Assembly (NCBI GenBank): GCA_930367205.1
Contig: OV884011.1
Span: 168,031,226-168,095,225, forward strand
Direction: 5' to 3'
From: Acanthosoma haemorrhoidale
Lineage: Eukaryota > Arthropoda > Insecta > Hemiptera > Acanthosomatidae
Length of the DNA: 64,000 nucleotides
The notes under the pieces were generated by a model. The model was given only the letters and a program-made list of their open reading frames with translations. It was not told the origin of the DNA and searched no databases. Below are positions 61,503 through 64,000 of this stretch, piece by piece. Within the stretch, counting starts at the first letter, position 1. Every line of letters begins with the position of its first letter. Both the position numbers and the translations under genes were made by a program.

Positions 61503-64000
61503 CTGTACATCAGTTGTAGAAATACAGGTCTTTATGATAACTTGTTGGTACAAGGATTTGGCTAAAACGTATTAATGTCAATTGTCAACCGAAGTTTGTT
61601 TAGGTCGACGTGATATTGTAGAGGAGGGGGTGGTCAGGTTAAGAGCTAAGTCTTTGTTAAAGGATTAGTATTTTGTCGGAGGTACCGCAGGACAAATAAA
61701 ACATTGTCAAATACAACATTTATAAACTAACATAAGACAATAACAGCCACAACTGAAACAAAGAGTTAGGTTATACGGATTAGTGAAGAGGTATCCAAAG
61801 ATGTAAGAATCACATACTACAAAATTTTGAATCAAAATACTTCGTTTTGTGTTTTAAAACGTCAAGCAGTCTGACAATCCTTTAAAGAAATATTTCTGTA
61901 CTTTGCTTTTAAAACAGTTAAAAATGGCCAGTATTACTGGTTTGATAAATCCTAACAAATTCTTTATTAACATTTAATCATTTGTTTTCTCCGAGTTTCC
62001 TAGATGGAAATCTCGACCTGATCATATTGAATGAGAAAGGGAAGTTATGGCCTCTTATGTAAACAGGATTACAGATTTTTACCCTATTTCTTTAGCTAAG
62101 TGAATTTGCCAAAAATTATCCTTCCAGTACACTTCAAAATCCATTCGCAGTTGCTACCACCTGTAGTGTTGAGGCAGGAGTTATAGCGAAAATTTGGAAT
62201 GTGTAGTCTTCGACGTCTACCCAGAGGGACAAACTTATTGGAACAGACTAAAATCAATTAGAAACCACATATTAGCGGATTTTTACAGGATAGGAATCAC
62301 ACATGGCCAGATACCTTGTATTAAACTGAGGAATCAATTCTATTTCTCAGTTGAATACAGATTTAATATAAACTTCAATACCAGCTTTGGAGGATAAGAG
62401 ACTATGAACTTTCTTTCAGCATGTTTTCTCTTTTATATATGAATTCTGATTTGAATTTACATTTCTTTATAAAAATTCTATATCTATGAAAATGGGATGT
62501 ATTTTTAAATATAATACATAGACGGAAAGAGTAAAGATGATTGCCTTGTTTGTTTGAAAGAACACTTTTTATTTGTGCTCAGCAAAAAGAAATACTTTAT
62601 TGATTATTTCTAGGTTTGTTATATGTACATGAGCATGTATTTGGAAAAAATATACTCACAAAATACAAATACATACAAAAAGAGAAGTGATGTGGTGTAG
62701 TGTATGTTTAGTATCATTTATATTAACAAGTGGCAACTGGAGTTCAGGAAGCAACCAAAAAGAATTGTAGATACATATAACTGATTTATATGTTTTTATT
62801 AGAGAAAAAGTTATATAAACTGTATGCAATACCTGGATTAATTTTAGTGGACTTCAGCTTACAATAAATTTTAAATAATTTTTAAGAAATTCCAATTTGA
62901 TAAGTGATTGAGATAACTAGTTACTGAATGTGCATCAATATTCAGAATGATATGTTGTACAGTATGATTCTGAGTGAAACTCTAATTAAATAATATGTGA
63001 AAACATCAGACTTTATTTAATAATATTTCTTATTATGTTATATAAACTTTGCAGGAAACATGATAAGACTAATTTAAATTACAGCTTTCTGAATGTTGTT
63101 TTCCTAGTGTTTTGTAGGAATAGTGGTTTGTTATTTGTCGTCCCTGGTCTAGTCATTAGGCAAATGAGATATGGAGGTTCTTGATTCGTCAAATGATACT
63201 AAATATATTTCCTGATTTGGCAAGCGCTACGATGGACTGGTCTGTCAACCTTATTAATATTGATGAGGCAAGCTGAATATTCAGACTTGATTGTCACTAA
63301 TTACTCAAAGCCGAGTCCTAATTATCTGCCTCTATAAGGACAGATAGCCTGGTATGGATTCTTTAGGAGAAGACAACTTATATTATAAGGTGAAATGAAA
63401 ATGAAAAACAGATGACTGCCAAGTAAAACCTTATCCACCAACTAGGCACACCAATTATGGTTGTGCTTGATGATAGAGTTTCAAATACAATGTGCAGAGC
63501 TTTCAGGTGAAATAAGTCATTCTATGCCTCATCATACCAGTTCGCTGCCTTCATGTTATAAAGTAGTTAACCGTCATATGCAATGTTATATTATTACAGC
63601 GTTTATCATTATAAATAAAGTAAAACCGCTTCCACTCGACTATTAGTAGACTAGGAAAAATATTTGAACCATTATATTTGTTTTACTTTCTTAAAACTAA
63701 TGATAGAAAATTACACTAATACAAATATATAAAATTACATCAAGAAAACAATATTGTAGGCCAGGAAGTACCATAAAATCCAATGATCATGAAATCTTAT
63801 CTTAAGTGTTAAGTTTAAAAAATAAAGTTTCAGTATAATACTGCTTTTTTGAAAAAAAGAGATAATTAATTAAATTTACATCACCAACTTTAAATGTACA
63901 TAACACACAATTGCTTTTTCAGCCACCTTTTTCTGGGTTAAGTTTAATATGGAGCCTGCTCAGTGATTTGTATCATTTCCGATTCACCTGTAACTAGCTT
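61503..64000. other. Unassigned, with one 67-codon ORF
   Basis: The + frame 62194-62397 (ECVVFDVYPEGQTYWNRLKS and onward) looks more protein-like than its surroundings, but it has no promoter, splice or family support. The rest is AT-rich with nothing supported. Confidence 0.3.

Overview
This is AT-rich eukaryotic DNA with spliced genes, long introns, AATAAA poly(A) signals and many decayed retroelements of insect type (Jockey-like and RTE-like non-LTR elements, Ty3/gypsy, a DUF4817-like Tc1/mariner helix-turn-helix). A gene of the JHBP / group 7 allergen superfamily also points to an arthropod, most likely an insect. I cannot name the order or species. Nothing bacterial, plasmid-borne or phage-like is present.

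Three genes can be rebuilt by checking splice sites and phases. (1) A + strand gene, 5.5-10.2 kb, has a TATA promoter, a four-codon first exon and a signal peptide followed by a 13-residue Gly/Thr/Ser/Pro/Met repeat. (2) A - strand gene, 20.98-15.57 kb, has at least six exons, an Arg-rich middle and a C-terminal RING finger, with one apparent single-base frameshift at a homopolymer. (3) A - strand gene, 26.06-22.78 kb, has five exons with fully consistent phases and encodes a 243-residue secreted lipid-binding-type protein. Weaker signs of genes are a signal-peptide first exon at 33.6 kb (+) and isolated exon-like blocks at 21.4-22.1, 36.1, 43.4, 45.1, 48.3 and 61.4 kb.

Much of the rest is mobile-element debris. 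There is a Jockey-type reverse transcriptase at 2.2-3.9 kb, and six 5'-truncated copies of another Jockey-like family at 25.7, 26.4, 30.4, 31.1, 37.0 and 51.6 kb. A gypsy pol remnant at 12.6-15.4 kb is split by a 730-bp insertion with an 8-bp target duplication. Two solo LTRs of one family (18.8 and 29.1 kb) each have a perfect 5-bp duplication. Other elements are an RTE-type element (57.7-59.5 kb), a tandem array of tRNA-like A-box units at 29 kb, and a mariner-type fragment folded into a palindrome at 43.9 kb.

Several structures have no named element behind them: a 1.35-kb imperfect hairpin at 34.1-35.4 kb, an A-B-A'-B' duplication at 39.8-41.5 kb, nested direct repeats at 45.5-47.2 kb and an eight-copy minisatellite at 52.8-53.25 kb. 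The three genes share no visible pathway. I found no convincing new multi-gene system.
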